Shown: positions 26,902-37,014 of the stretch, piece by piece
How positions within the stretch are numbered: position 1 is the first letter of the stretch
How the letters are laid out: the number at the start of each line of letters is the position of its first letter
NCBI GenBank assembly: GCA_034440135.1
Contig: JAWXBP010000317.1
Location: 1-64,000 of the forward strand
DNA length: 64,000 bases
Origin: Planctomycetia bacterium
GTDB lineage: Bacteria > Planctomycetota > Planctomycetia > Pirellulales > JALHLM01
Reading direction: 5' to 3'
Notes under the pieces: generated by a model
Seen by the model: only the letters and a program-made list of their open reading frames with translations
What the model was told of the DNA's origin: nothing
The model's database searches: none
Program-made: the position numbers and the translations under genes

Positions 26902-26946
26902 TCAAGCCATTCGCCCGACCGCTTGCGCGGCGGACGAATGGCTTGA
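26902..26946. terminator. Hairpin between convergent Rrf2 and HU genes
   Basis: TCAAGCCATTCG (26902-26913) is perfectly complementary to 26935-26946 with a 21-nt centre that is itself partly paired (CCGCTTGCGCGG). It starts 1 nt after the Rrf2 stop and ends 43 nt before the HU stop. There is no T-tract on either strand, so it may be a bidirectional stabilising hairpin rather than a classical terminator. Confidence 0.6.
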
Positions 26947-26989
26947 AATGGCTCCGATGCGGCGCGTTTTGTTGCGCCGGATGGACGAC

Positions 26990-27325
26990 TTAGGCCATCG
27001 ACTTCAGGGCCTTGAGCGCGAGCACCTTGACCTTGTTGTAGGCCGGCTTCGCGGGGCGATCTTGCAGTTCGCCGGTGAACGGATTCTTGACGTTCTTCTG
27101 CGCCGGGCGGGCGGGAACCTTCTTCTTCACGATCTTGATCATGCCCGGGATCTGGAACACGCCCGATCCACGGTTGCCCATCGCCTTCTTGATTTCCGTG
27201 CCGAGGGCTTCGAAGACGGCGGCCACGTCCTTCTTCGACAGCTCGGTGGCTTCCGAGATCGAGGCGAAAATTTCACTCTTCGACGGGGCCTTCGCGGCCG
27301 GTTTCTTTGCAGCGGCTTTCGCCAT
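26990..27325 (-). CDS. HU-family DNA-binding protein with Lys/Ala-rich N-terminal tail
   Basis: 111 aa. A 16-residue tail (MAKAAAKKPAAKAPSK) precedes the HU fold: SEIFASISEATELSKKDVAAV, then IPGMIKIVKKKVPARPAQKNVKNPFTGE in shortened form, the DNA-binding arm, ending KVKVLALKALKSM. The arm lacks the usual RNPxTG and reads KNPFTGE. Such a basic tail resembles histone-like extensions and should add DNA contacts. ATG 27325 is preceded by a perfect AGGAGG, pointing to high expression. A palindrome at 27368 lies in its leader. Confidence 0.93.
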   Translation of the reverse strand: MAKAAAKKPAAKAPSKSEIFASISEATELSKKDVAAVFEALGTEIKKAMGNRGSGVFQIPGMIKIVKKKVPARPAQKNVKNPFTGELQDRPAKPAYNKVKVLALKALKSMA

Positions 27326-27367
27326 TTACGAACCCTCCTTGCGAGGTCAAAAGTGGGGAACACGAGT

Positions 27368-27387
27368 CCGTTCGATGGTTCGAACGG
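27368..27387. promoter_or_regulatory. Palindrome in the HU leader
   Basis: CCGTTCGA-TGGT-TCGAACGG gives an 8-bp perfect stem 43 nt upstream of the HU start codon. It could be an operator or an mRNA hairpin. The rest of 27388-27651 holds T-rich runs on both strands and no gene that I can support. Confidence 0.4.
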
Positions 27388-27651
27388 GATGATTAAAATC
27401 GACGCGTCGAAAAAAACAACCCGGTAAAACCCTGCTTTTCGTGGATTTCGGCCGATTTTTCGCGGAGTTTCCCGCGTTTTCGCGACGCGAACGTGTTGAT
27501 ATAGCTTGTTTTTGGCCGCCAAGCAAAGCCATCCGCGAAGAAAACCCGCATTTTTCCGCGAATACTCACGAGGGAGGCGATGCGCACGGGCATTCACCGC
27601 AAAGCCCTTACCGCTGACTCGCGCCGCATGGGAGCGGCGCCGCGCGGCTAG

Positions 27652-27680
27652 TTGTCGCTCCCGGAGGGCAGCTATAAGAT
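27652..27680 (+). promoter_or_regulatory. Candidate sigma-70-type promoter of the PQQ-protein gene
   Basis: TTGTCG (27652-27657) and TAAGAT (27675-27680) are separated by 17 bp and lie 86 nt before ATG 27766. An overlapping TATAAG is also present. The match to consensus is moderate and planctomycete promoters are poorly known. Confidence 0.3.
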
Positions 27681-27765
27681 ATTGTTGTTGAATCGGTTAG
27701 GGCGATTTCGCGCGCCCCCGATTTCGAATGGAACGTGGCTCCCGCAACTGTGAGAGGATGCTGCT

Positions 27766-30700
27766 ATGCCTCGCCGAATGTGGTACGCCGTGGCGCTTAT
27801 GGCGGGATGCGGCCTCTGGATCCGCGGTAGCGTCGCTCAACAGGCGCCCGCGCCGGCGCCGCAGCAATGGCAGGCCCTGCACGGCGCGCAGATGCGGATG
27901 CAGTTGCAGCAAAAGTTGCTGCAGCAGCGCGTCCAGCGGCAGGTCATCGGCGTTGACGGCGAGATCGAGACCGGCGAAGGCTATGCGTTCCGCGAAGATC
28001 GCGAGACCCTCACTGTCCTCCGCAAAGCGGGCGAACTGCGCGAGCAAAAGCGCTTCGCCGAAGCGGTCGAAGCCTTGGGGCGCTTGCTCGAAGCTGGCGA
28101 AGACCATTTCATCAAGCCTGAGGCCGGCAGCAGTATTTATCGCAGCGCGAAGACCAAAGCCCGCCAGGCCCTGGCGGACATGCCGGCCGAGGGGCGCGAT
28201 AGTTACGAACTGCAATTCGGCGCGGTCGCGCGGCAATCACTCGACGAAGCGGTCGCGCGTGGCGATATCGAAGCCCTGGCGGAAGTCGCTCGGCGCTTCT
28301 ATCACACGCAGGCCGGTTACGAGGCGACGTTCCTGTTGGGCATGCATCATGCCGACCACGGACGGCCTTTGGCGGCGGCGCATGTGTGGCGTCCGCTCGT
28401 GAATTTGGAAGACGCTCGTAAGTCTGAATTCGAGCCGCTGTTGAGTTTGTTGTACGCCCGGGCGCTCCTGGAATCCGGGCGCACCATGGAAGCGCAAGCG
28501 CAGTTGGTCGCCGCGCGGCAACGCCATGGCAACGTGGAAATCAACCTGGCTGGCGAGGCCCTGCCTTGGTTCGAGCAGGACGATCAAGCGCTCGCATGGC
28601 TGCAACGCTTGTCGAGCGGCGCGCCCGTGAACAATCTGCCCAACGACTGGACGCAATTCCGCGGCGGACCTGCGAGGAACGAAGCAAGCCGGGGCGGCAC
28701 GCCGCTCTTGGCCTATCGTTGGCGCGTGCCGACGGCGAATGACGATCCCGCCGTGGAACGCGCCGTCGAGCAAATGCATCGCACGTATCGCGACGAAAAC
28801 CTGACGACGCTGCCGGGCTTGCACCCGTTGGCCGTGGGGAACACCGTCTTAATGCGTTCCGCGCGGAACCTGTTGGCCATTGATTTCGCTACCGGCAAAC
28901 GTCTCTGGGAAGTGCCGACGGACAATCCGTTTGAGTCCCTGCCGAGCGGGACGTCGCGCGCGAGCGGCCAGGATTCCTCGCAAGCACTGTTTGAATTGCT
29001 GGAACGCCGGCTGTGGGACGACGCGATCTACGGCACCTTGAGTAGCGACGGCAAATTGGTGTTCGCGGTCGAACCGGTCGAAAACGATGGCAGCGCTTAC
29101 ACCGGCCGGATCGTATTCGGCGCAAATCCCCGGATGCAAGTGCAGTCGATGTTCGGCAACGGCCCGGTGCAGGCGAATCGTTTGACCGCTTTCGAAATCA
29201 CCACCGGCAAGCTGAAATGGGAGATCGGCGGTCCCAAGGGGAATTATCCTTTGGAGCAAGCCGGCGCGTTCTTCCTGGGACCGCCCTTGCCGCTGTTTGG
29301 CCGCTTGTACGTGCTGGCCGAGATCGAAGGCGAGATGCGCCTGCTGGCCTTGGAAGCCGCGACCGGTGCACTCGCTTGGTCGCAACAGATCGCCGTCGGG
29401 GCGCAAGAATTCTTGAACGACCAGGTGCCGCATCTCTCCGGCGCAATGCCTTCCTATGCCGACGGCGTGTTGATTTGCCCGACGTCGGCGGGCACCGTCG
29501 TAGCGGTTGATTTGAGCACGCGTTCGTTGCTCTGGGGAGTGCATTATCCACGGCAGTTGGAACAGTGGATGTACGGCCAGACGCGCAACGCGCTGATTCA
29601 GATGAATCTGTTTCCCGGCGCGCGGGATGCGCAGGCGCAGCTGCGCTGGACCGACGCGACGGCAACGATTGCCGATGGCCGCGTGCTGTTGACCTGCCCG
29701 GATTCGGACAAGCTGGTGTGCCACGACCTGCTGACCGGCGCCAAACTGTGGGAAGCGCCGCAAGAGGACGGGCTTTACATCGCCTGCGTCGAGGACGGCC
29801 GCGTGTTGTTGGTCGGCGCGACGAAACTGCGATCGCTCGACCTGCAAGACGGCCGCGAACGCTGGGCCCCGCACGGCGTGAAGTTGCCGGAAGGCACTAG
29901 TCCCACCGGGCACGGGTTTCTCAGCGATCACATCTACTACTTGCCGACTTCGGCGGGCGAAGTGCTGGGAATTCGCGTGGCCGACGGAGAAACCGCCTCC
30001 GTGGCGCGGCCGATGTCATCGGTGCGCGGCGCGCGGGCGGAACGCAGTTCGCTCGGCAACTTGATCTGCCATCGGGGCTCGGTGCTCTCGCATAGCGTGG
30101 AACAGTTGGAGTGCTTCGATCAACTCGACAGCTTGTCCGAACGCACAGCGGCGATCCTGGCGGCCACGCCCGACGATCCGAAAGCGCTCATGCGGATGGG
30201 CGAGATTCAATTGCAGCGGCAGGACTACGCGGCGGCAGTCGCCTCGCTGCGCCGCGCCTGGGAATTGGACGCCGACGAAGCGACTCGCAAGTTGTTAATC
30301 GACGCCTATCTCACCGTGCTGGAACAAGACTTCGCCGCCTTGCGAGATCAGCTTCCGGCCGTGGAAGCCGTGGTGAAGGAACCGGCCGAGCGCGGCGCGT
30401 ATCTCCGTTTGAAGGCCGACGGTTTAGAGTCGGTCGGCGACCGCGTCGCGGCGTTTGTTGCCTATCAAGAATTGGCGGACCTCAGCGACGCCTGGTCGGA
30501 CAAAGAACTGGAACCGGTCAAGCCGCATTGGGAAGTCCGCCGCGAGCGTCTGGTGCGCGCACATTTGGAGCGATTGCATCAGTCGGCCGCCGAGGCTGGC
30601 GACGAGCCGGCCGTCAAACAGATGTTGAGCCTGGTCGACGAAGCCTGGCGTAAGAGCGAGGCGGTCGGCGATCGCGAAAGCGTGGAACGCTTTGTCGCCT

Positions 30701-32766
30701 TCTACGGCGGGTTCGCCACGGCCGAGGAAGCCCGCTTCCGGCTCGCGGAAGCCCGCGCCGCGGCAGGGGAATGGCTCGCGGCGGAACTGTTGCTGATGGA
30801 TCTGGAACAAAGCCCGCGAGGGGAAATCGCCCGGCGCGCTTGGGCGCGGCATGCGCAATTGCTGGCCGATGCCGGACGTCCCGACGACGCGGCCACTTAC
30901 TACGCCCGCCTGACCGGCGAATGGGCCGACGAGCTCTGCGGACCCGAAAGCACGGGCCGCCAATGTTTCGAGGCGCTGCCGGCCGAGCATGTGATTCGCA
31001 CGCTATTGGACCAGCGTCCGAGCTTTCCCATGGGCGCCGTGAAGGTCGCGGAACAAGACCAGGAGTTCGATCCCAGCAACGCCCGCACGCCGGTGGATAT
31101 CGAAGGTCAGCGCGGACCGTTCTTCCGTACTACGTCGCTGTTCGTCACGCATTCCACGCAACGCAGCACGGTCTCGGCCGATGACGGCCTGGGGAATAAA
31201 GTGTGGAGTCTGCCGCTGCAGGATCCCTCGCAATCCGAGTTGCCGATCATCGCCCCGAACGCTGGGCTGAGCCAAGGGCGCGTGCATGGGCACTTGGCCG
31301 TCGTCTCGTATGGCTATCATTTGTTTGCAATCGATCCGCTGGGGAGTCAAAAATCGAACGACCCGCGCGTCCTTTGGCGGGCGGACTTGAACGACGGCAT
31401 GCCTGGCATGGGGCGCTCGCAAGGGATCATCCAGCAGCAGGCCACGCAACGCTTCGCTCCGCCCCGGTTCTACGCGGCGGATCAGTTCAATCGACGCATC
31501 GGCAACACGGCCTGCCTGGGCGAGATCGGCCTCGTATATCAGCGCGGCCGCGTGTTGTGCTGCGTGTCGCCGGTCACGGGTCAGTTGCAATGGACCCGCG
31601 ACGACGTGCCGCCGGGTTCCGATTTGTTCGGCGACGGTGACGTGCTGTGCGTGATTCCGCCGGGACAAGACGCGCTCCTGTTGGACGCCGTCGACGGCCA
31701 TGAGCTCGGCCGGCGCAAAGTCCCGCCGCAAGACCAGCGCGTGCAAACGTTGGGGCGCTGCCTATTGAGTTGGACCGATCTCGGCGCCAAGGGAGCGCTC
31801 CGCTTCCACGACCTGCTGGAAGATCGCGAGATCTGGTCGGAGGAGTTTCCCGTCCGCGCCAAGGCCTGGCTCGTGGACGGCGAGTCGATCGGCGTGTTCG
31901 CGCCGGAAGGGCGCTTCGTGTTGCTCAACATTGCCGACGGCAAGAAGCTGGTTGACGAAGCCCTCGACGAGGAGCGGAAAGTCAGCGACGTGTACGTGTT
32001 TCCGTCCCGCGACCAATACAACCTGCTGGTCACGCACACGGTGGACCGGCGGCGGCGCAGTCGGGTTTCGCCAGTTTCCGGCAGTTACAACAACCCGGCG
32101 GTGATCATTAACGGCAAACTGTACGGGTTCTCGCGCGCCACGGGCAAGAAACTCTGGGACAAGCCGTATCTGATCGAAGACCAAGGCATGCTGCTTAAGC
32201 AGCCTGTCGAGTTGCCGATCCTCGTCTTTTTGAGCCAGAACAACGAGGCCAATCGCCCGGGACGAAAACAAGGCAAATTGCTGTGTCTCGACAAACGGAC
32301 GGGCCGCGTCGCGTATGAGGAGACGTTCAATGTCACCGGCAACGACTCCCTGGGCGGGATGCGTGTGACCGGCGACGTGGAGAAGCGAACGGTCATCGTC
32401 GCCACCACGGGCAAGACGGTCGAACTGGAATTCACCGACGCCCCGGCCGCGCCGGAACCCCCCGATGCGGCGGGCGACCTGCAGGCCAAGAAGTCGGGAA
32501 CCGGGGCTGGATTCCTGTTTTCCGCTCTGAAGGCCCTCGGTCAGGCGTCTCAAGAACTAAGGGCTCCCTTGGACAGGGCGCAGATCGAACTGGTGGACGA
32601 GGCCGTAGAAGCGGCCTTCGACGAAGTTGACCCGGACGGCGACGTACCGCCGTTCGACGACGTGGAAGCAATTGAGGACGACCCCTTCGAGGAGGGGCCT
32701 GCGGAGGGAGCGGAGCCTAATTTAGAGGAAGCGGCCCCAAATTCGCCGCCGGAAGAGGCCCCTTAA
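27766..32766 (+). CDS. Giant exported PQQ-like beta-propeller / TPR protein
   Basis: 1666 aa. Signal peptide MPRRMWYAVALMAGCGLWIRGSVA, then a Gln-rich start. About 60-280 are TPR-like helices (FAEAVEALGRLLEAGED). About 285-790 form a first PQQ-type propeller (WTQFRGGPARNEASRG, LLAIDFATGKRLWEVP, LLALEAATGALAWSQQ, LVCHDLLTGAKLWEAP). About 800-1090 are more TPR-like repeats (LMRMGEIQLQRQDYAAAV). About 1100-1560 form a second propeller (LYGFSRATGKKLWDKP, LLCLDKRTGRVAYEE). The final 80 residues are very acidic. AxTGxxxWxxP blade ends mark non-catalytic, BamB-like propellers used as binding scaffolds. It is the first gene of the long plus-strand cluster, 111 nt before the MoxR gene. Confidence 0.88.
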   Translation: MPRRMWYAVALMAGCGLWIRGSVAQQAPAPAPQQWQALHGAQMRMQLQQKLLQQRVQRQVIGVDGEIETGEGYAFREDRETLTVLRKAGELREQKRFAEAVEALGRLLEAGEDHFIKPEAGSSIYRSAKTKARQALADMPAEGRDSYELQFGAVARQSLDEAVARGDIEALAEVARRFYHTQAGYEATFLLGMHHADHGRPLAAAHVWRPLVNLEDARKSEFEPLLSLLYARALLESGRTMEAQAQLVAARQRHGNVEINLAGEALPWFEQDDQALAWLQRLSSGAPVNNLPNDWTQFRGGPARNEASRGGTPLLAYRWRVPTANDDPAVERAVEQMHRTYRDENLTTLPGLHPLAVGNTVLMRSARNLLAIDFATGKRLWEVPTDNPFESLPSGTSRASGQDSSQALFELLERRLWDDAIYGTLSSDGKLVFAVEPVENDGSAYTGRIVFGANPRMQVQSMFGNGPVQANRLTAFEITTGKLKWEIGGPKGNYPLEQAGAFFLGPPLPLFGRLYVLAEIEGEMRLLALEAATGALAWSQQIAVGAQEFLNDQVPHLSGAMPSYADGVLICPTSAGTVVAVDLSTRSLLWGVHYPRQLEQWMYGQTRNALIQMNLFPGARDAQAQLRWTDATATIADGRVLLTCPDSDKLVCHDLLTGAKLWEAPQEDGLYIACVEDGRVLLVGATKLRSLDLQDGRERWAPHGVKLPEGTSPTGHGFLSDHIYYLPTSAGEVLGIRVADGETASVARPMSSVRGARAERSSLGNLICHRGSVLSHSVEQLECFDQLDSLSERTAAILAATPDDPKALMRMGEIQLQRQDYAAAVASLRRAWELDADEATRKLLIDAYLTVLEQDFAALRDQLPAVEAVVKEPAERGAYLRLKADGLESVGDRVAAFVAYQELADLSDAWSDKELEPVKPHWEVRRERLVRAHLERLHQSAAEAGDEPAVKQMLSLVDEAWRKSEAVGDRESVERFVAFYGGFATAEEARFRLAEARAAAGEWLAAELLLMDLEQSPRGEIARRAWARHAQLLADAGRPDDAATYYARLTGEWADELCGPESTGRQCFEALPAEHVIRTLLDQRPSFPMGAVKVAEQDQEFDPSNARTPVDIEGQRGPFFRTTSLFVTHSTQRSTVSADDGLGNKVWSLPLQDPSQSELPIIAPNAGLSQGRVHGHLAVVSYGYHLFAIDPLGSQKSNDPRVLWRADLNDGMPGMGRSQGIIQQQATQRFAPPRFYAADQFNRRIGNTACLGEIGLVYQRGRVLCCVSPVTGQLQWTRDDVPPGSDLFGDGDVLCVIPPGQDALLLDAVDGHELGRRKVPPQDQRVQTLGRCLLSWTDLGAKGALRFHDLLEDREIWSEEFPVRAKAWLVDGESIGVFAPEGRFVLLNIADGKKLVDEALDEERKVSDVYVFPSRDQYNLLVTHTVDRRRRSRVSPVSGSYNNPAVIINGKLYGFSRATGKKLWDKPYLIEDQGMLLKQPVELPILVFLSQNNEANRPGRKQGKLLCLDKRTGRVAYEETFNVTGNDSLGGMRVTGDVEKRTVIVATTGKTVELEFTDAPAAPEPPDAAGDLQAKKSGTGAGFLFSALKALGQASQELRAPLDRAQIELVDEAVEAAFDEVDPDGDVPPFDDVEAIEDDPFEEGPAEGAEPNLEEAAPNSPPEEAP

Positions 32767-32877
32767 CTCCCGGCGGGGTATGATGGAGGATGCCGGGTGC
32801 GACTTTGCCGACCAGGCAAGATATTGCGCCCGCCAGACGGCACGTTTGATATATCCCCCCTGATCGAGGAGTCCCGG

Positions 32878-33930
32878 ATGACCGCAAGTTTCGGTGCGGG
32901 CGACAATGCCGCCATTCGCCGGTTGGGCGAAGCCCGCGCGAAGATCATGGAGCAGCTCTCGCAAGTCATCGTCGGTCAGGAAGCGGTCATCGAGGAATTG
33001 CTGATCTCGCTGTTCAGCCGGAGCCACTGCCTGCTGGAAGGCGTGCCGGGCCTGGCCAAGACGCTGCTGATCAGCACGCTGGCGCGCACGCTGAACCTCT
33101 CGTTCAGCCGCATCCAGTTCACGCCCGACTTAATGCCGGCCGACATCACCGGCACCGAGATCATCGAAGAAAACAAATCGACCGGCACGCGCGATTTCCG
33201 GTTTCTGGAAGGGCCGCTGTTCGCCAACGTGATCCTGGCGGACGAAATCAACCGCACGCCTCCCAAAACGCAGGCCGCGCTCTTGGAAGCGATGCAGGAA
33301 CGCCAGGTCACCGTCGGCCGCGTAAGGCATCCAATGGCCGACCCGTTCTTCGTGCTGGCGACGCAAAACCCGATTGAGCAGGAAGGCACGTATCCGCTGC
33401 CGGAAGCGCAGCAGGATCGCTTCATGTTCAAGGTCTACGTGAGGTATCCGAAGTTCGATGAGGAATTCGAAATCGCGCGGCGCACCACGGCCGTGATGAC
33501 CGATTCGATCGAGCCGGTGATGAGCGCAGAAGAAATCATCGCTCTGCAGCGGCTGGTGCGCGAAGTGCCCGTCTCGGATCACGTGATTCGTTACACGCTG
33601 TCACTGGTAAGACAAACTCGCGTTGGCGAAGCGGGCGTGCCGGACTTTGTCCGCGAGCAAGTGAGCTGGGGCGCGGGACCGCGCGCGGTGCAATTCCTGA
33701 TTCTCGGCGCGAAGGCCCGGGCGCTCTTGCATGGTCGCACGCACGCCTCGACGGAAGATATTCAGGCGCTGGCCAAACCGGTCTTGCGTCATCGGCTGGT
33801 CGTGAATTTCGCGGCCGAGAGCGAGGGATTGACCACGGATCACGTGATCGATCGCTTGGTGAAGGAAACTCCCTCCAAGGAAGATGAGCTGACGCGCGAT
33901 GCACGCTTCCAGCAAATTCTTGCATCCTGA
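32878..33930 (+). CDS. MoxR-family AAA+ ATPase
   Basis: 350 aa. Walker A GVPGLAKT at 55-62, Walker B VILADEIN with Asp122-Glu123, sensor [18 protein letters not shown] and the MoxR lid ([18 protein letters not shown]-like, here GPRAVQF) are complete. MoxR ATPases work as chaperones for von Willebrand factor A proteins, inserting metal or maturing complexes. ATG 32878 is preceded by GAGGAG at 6 nt and replaces a longer frame. The next gene, a DUF58 protein, overlaps its end by 32 nt, the usual MoxR-DUF58 order. Confidence 0.95.
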   Translation: MTASFGAGDNAAIRRLGEARAKIMEQLSQVIVGQEAVIEELLISLFSRSHCLLEGVPGLAKTLLISTLARTLNLSFSRIQFTPDLMPADITGTEIIEENKSTGTRDFRFLEGPLFANVILADEINRTPPKTQAALLEAMQERQVTVGRVRHPMADPFFVLATQNPIEQEGTYPLPEAQQDRFMFKVYVRYPKFDEEFEIARRTTAVMTDSIEPVMSAEEIIALQRLVREVPVSDHVIRYTLSLVRQTRVGEAGVPDFVREQVSWGAGPRAVQFLILGAKARALLHGRTHASTEDIQALAKPVLRHRLVVNFAAESEGLTTDHVIDRLVKETPSKEDELTRDARFQQILAS

Positions 33931-34801
33931 GGCCATCCGCCGCATCGGCCGGCTGGAGCTACGGGCACGCCACGTGGTCGAGGGATTTCTCTCGGGCATC
34001 CATCGCAGTCCGTACTTTGGGCGCTCCATCGAGTTCCTGCAGCACCGCCAATACGTGCGCGGCGACGACGTGCGCCACATCGACTGGAAAGTCTGGGGCA
34101 AGCAGGATCGGCTGTACATCAAGCAGTATGAAGAGGAAACGAACCTCCGTTGCACGCTGCTGGTCGACGTCTCCAAGTCGATGCGTTACGGCCAGGGGGC
34201 CATGACGAAGTACGACTACGCGGCCACAATCGCCACCAGCCTGGCGTACTTGCTGCTGCGTCAGCAGGACGCCGTAGGGTGCGTGGCCTTCGACGCGATT
34301 GTGCGCAGCACAATGCCATTACGCAGCAAACGCAATCACCTGATGAGCATCGTTAAGGCGCTCGAGGCCAACGATCCGTCGGAAAAAACCGACATGGGCA
34401 AGGTGCTGCGCCACGCCGCGGAGACGTTTCCCGCGCGCGGCATGATGGTGCTGATTTCCGACTTGCTCTGCGATCGCGAGAAGTTGTTTCAGGGCCTGCG
34501 GATGTTGGAACAGCGCGGGCACGACGTGCTCGTGTTCCACGTGATGGACGACGACGAGCTCGATTTTCCGTTCAGCGGCCCGACGCGCTTCGACGGACTG
34601 GAAACCGACGACCGGATTCATTGCAACCCGCGCGCCTTACGCGACGGATACATGCAGGCGCTCGAGGCGTTTCTGGAGGAAGTCCGGCTGGGCGCGGCCC
34701 GCTATCGTTGCGACTACGCGTTGTTCCGCACGAGCGATCCTTTGGACGCGGCGCTGGCCCGCTTTTTGACCCACCGCACGGCGATTCATCACCACCAGTG
34801 A
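33899..34801 (+). CDS. DUF58 domain protein (VWA-like partner of MoxR)
   Basis: 300 aa. The DUF58 signature [18 protein letters not shown] is present, followed by a VWA-like strand with an intact MIDAS motif DVSKS (Asp90, Ser92, Ser94). DxSxS usually binds Mg2+ with a partner's acidic residue. No membrane helix is seen, so the protein probably acts in the cytoplasm with MoxR. The start overlaps the moxR-type gene; the stop is shared with the GTG of the next gene (GTGA). Confidence 0.92.
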   Translation: MHASSKFLHPEAIRRIGRLELRARHVVEGFLSGIHRSPYFGRSIEFLQHRQYVRGDDVRHIDWKVWGKQDRLYIKQYEEETNLRCTLLVDVSKSMRYGQGAMTKYDYAATIATSLAYLLLRQQDAVGCVAFDAIVRSTMPLRSKRNHLMSIVKALEANDPSEKTDMGKVLRHAAETFPARGMMVLISDLLCDREKLFQGLRMLEQRGHDVLVFHVMDDDELDFPFSGPTRFDGLETDDRIHCNPRALRDGYMQALEAFLEEVRLGAARYRCDYALFRTSDPLDAALARFLTHRTAIHHHQ

Positions 34802-37014
34802 TTCCCACGTTTCTCAACTCCGGGCTGTTGCTGGGGGGCGCGATCTTCGCGCTCGTCGCGCTCCCGGTATTGATTCACCTCATCAACCTGGTGCGCCGCC
34901 GGCGGATCGAATGGGCGGCGATGGAGTTCCTGCTCGCCAGCCAAAAGAAAAACAGCCGCTGGATTCTATTGAAGCAATGGCTGTTGCTGCTGTTGCGCGT
35001 GCTGGCCGTGGCGGCCGTGATTCTGATGCTGGCGCAGCCGCTCGTGCAGAACCGCGTGGGGCGCTGGTTCGGTGCTTTGGTGACGCACCACATTGTGTTG
35101 GTCGACGACACGTATTCCCAGTCGGATCGTTGGGCGAATACGTCCGGCATCGGCGAGGCGAAGCGCGCGATCGAACGCCTGACGCGGCAGATGACAGCCT
35201 CGTCGCAGCGGCAGACGTTCACGTTACTTCGCGCGTCGGAAACGCAGCATGCCAATGGGCGGCCGCTGCCGGATCTGTACCGCGTGCCGGTCGACGACCG
35301 CTTTTCCGAACGCATCACGGCCGCGCTGGAACAGCTGGAGCCGAGCGAAATGGACGTCGCGCCCGCGCAATCGCTGGAGGCACTCTCCAAGCTGCTGGCA
35401 GACCAGACCGACGAAAATCGGGTGATCTACTTGCTCTCCGATTTCCGCACGAAGGATTGGGACGATCCGCGCCCCGCGCGGGAATGGCTTGATCGTTTCG
35501 CCGACGACGGGGCGAAGCTGCATCTGGTGCGCACCATCGACGAAGCGCGGCCGAACCTGGCGGTCAGCGGTCTCACGGCGCTGCCGGGCATTCGCGCCGC
35601 GGGCGTGCCGCTGGCGATGGAAGTCACGGTGACGAATTTCTCGCCGAACCCAGCGCGGCAGGTTTCGGTGCTGTTGCAGGAAGACGGCAAGGCGCGGCCG
35701 GCGCTCGTGATTGACGAGATCGCGGCGGAAGGTTCCGAACGCCGCCGGTTCCCGGTGTTCTTCGGCACGGCCGGCGAACACGTCGTGACCGCGGCGCTCG
35801 AAGCAGACGGCGTCGACGCCGACAATCATCGCCACGCGGTGATTGATTTCCCGCTGACGCTGGAAGTGCTGCTGGTCGACGGCGATCCGGCCGCCAAGGA
35901 CGCGCGGTTTCTCGCTACGGCCTTCGCTCCCGGCGGCGGCGTGAAGACTGGCATCGACGCGCGGATCGAAACGACCACGTATTTGAATCGCGAACCGCTC
36001 GCGCGCTTCCGGGCGATCTACCTGACCAACCTGGAACGGCTCGACGACGCCGCGATCAACGCGCTCGAGCAGTACGTGCGCGACGGCGGCGCGTTGATCT
36101 ATTTCACCGGTGCGCGAACCGTCCCGAGTTTCGTGAACGACTCGCTCTACAAGAATGGCGAGGGTTGGTTTCCGGCCCCCGTGGGCGACGCGACGGCGCT
36201 CCCCGTGAACCGGTTGGACAAGGCGGCCGACCTGGAATTCGTCGATCACCCGATGTTCCGCGTGTTCGCCGGCGAGCGAAACACATTCATCAGTGCAGTG
36301 AACGTGGAAAAATACACGGCGGTCGCACCGGGATGGGAACCGGCCAAGGACGGTCCCACGCAAGTCATCGCTCGCTTGCGCAACGGCGCGCCGCTGGTGA
36401 TCGAACGGCGCTTCGGCGCTGGGCGCGTAACCGCGGTGCTCACCACCGCGAGCACCGATTGGAACAACTGGGCGAGGAACCCCAGCTATGTCGTGGCGAT
36501 GCTGGAAATGCAAGCGCATCTGACCGCCGAGGCGAAACCCCAAGACGCGCGGCTCGTTGGCCAAGGGATCGACTTGAACCTCGATGGCGCGACGTACGGA
36601 ACGCGGCACCGCATGATCGCGCCGGCGCGTGCGGGACAGATCATCGAAACCTTCGATGCGCGCACGCGCGGCGATCGACTGGAACTGACGATCCCGGAGA
36701 CCCGCCGCAGCGGCATCTATGAAATCGAGTTGGCCGAAACGAGCGGCGCGACGAATATGCGCCGCTTCGCCGTGAACGTCGCACCGGGCGAGGGCGACCT
36801 CCGCGCACTGGATCGGCAAGACCTGGCGACGCGTTTGCCGGAACTCGAATACGATTTCAGCCAGGCCGGAGACATCGAACAGCGCACCGAAAGCCTGGCC
36901 GGCATCCCGCTGGCGAGCAGCTTCTTGTACGGGCTGATCGTGCTGTTGCTGGCCGAGCAGGCCTTGGCCTACGCGGTGAGCTATCACGCTCCGCAACGGG
37001 GGGCCGCACGATGA
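34798..37014 (+). CDS. BatA-domain membrane protein with VWA-like and amidotransferase-like regions
   Basis: 738 aa. The N-terminus FLNSGLLLGGAIFALVALPVLIHLI is split here by position: a first helix at about 5-27 and the basic NLVRRRRIEWAAMEFLL that defines the BatA N-terminal domain, then a second helix (about 61-80). A VWA-like fold begins IVLVDDTYSQSD, where the MIDAS is degraded to DDTYS. A late segment (about 360-500) with LEVLLVDGDPAAKDARF and AIYLTNLERLDD looks like the class I glutamine-amidotransferase-like domain of such proteins. A C-terminal helix (about 705-725) closes it. GTG 34798 overlaps the DUF58 stop by 4 nt; its own stop overlaps the next ATG by 4 nt. Confidence 0.87.
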   Translation: MIPTFLNSGLLLGGAIFALVALPVLIHLINLVRRRRIEWAAMEFLLASQKKNSRWILLKQWLLLLLRVLAVAAVILMLAQPLVQNRVGRWFGALVTHHIVLVDDTYSQSDRWANTSGIGEAKRAIERLTRQMTASSQRQTFTLLRASETQHANGRPLPDLYRVPVDDRFSERITAALEQLEPSEMDVAPAQSLEALSKLLADQTDENRVIYLLSDFRTKDWDDPRPAREWLDRFADDGAKLHLVRTIDEARPNLAVSGLTALPGIRAAGVPLAMEVTVTNFSPNPARQVSVLLQEDGKARPALVIDEIAAEGSERRRFPVFFGTAGEHVVTAALEADGVDADNHRHAVIDFPLTLEVLLVDGDPAAKDARFLATAFAPGGGVKTGIDARIETTTYLNREPLARFRAIYLTNLERLDDAAINALEQYVRDGGALIYFTGARTVPSFVNDSLYKNGEGWFPAPVGDATALPVNRLDKAADLEFVDHPMFRVFAGERNTFISAVNVEKYTAVAPGWEPAKDGPTQVIARLRNGAPLVIERRFGAGRVTAVLTTASTDWNNWARNPSYVVAMLEMQAHLTAEAKPQDARLVGQGIDLNLDGATYGTRHRMIAPARAGQIIETFDARTRGDRLELTIPETRRSGIYEIELAETSGATNMRRFAVNVAPGEGDLRALDRQDLATRLPELEYDFSQAGDIEQRTESLAGIPLASSFLYGLIVLLLAEQALAYAVSYHAPQRGAAR

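Noticed and set aside
35224-36996. 590-aa open frame on the minus strand
   Set aside because: Antisense to the BatA-domain gene. High GC at third positions leaves the antisense frame open by chance.
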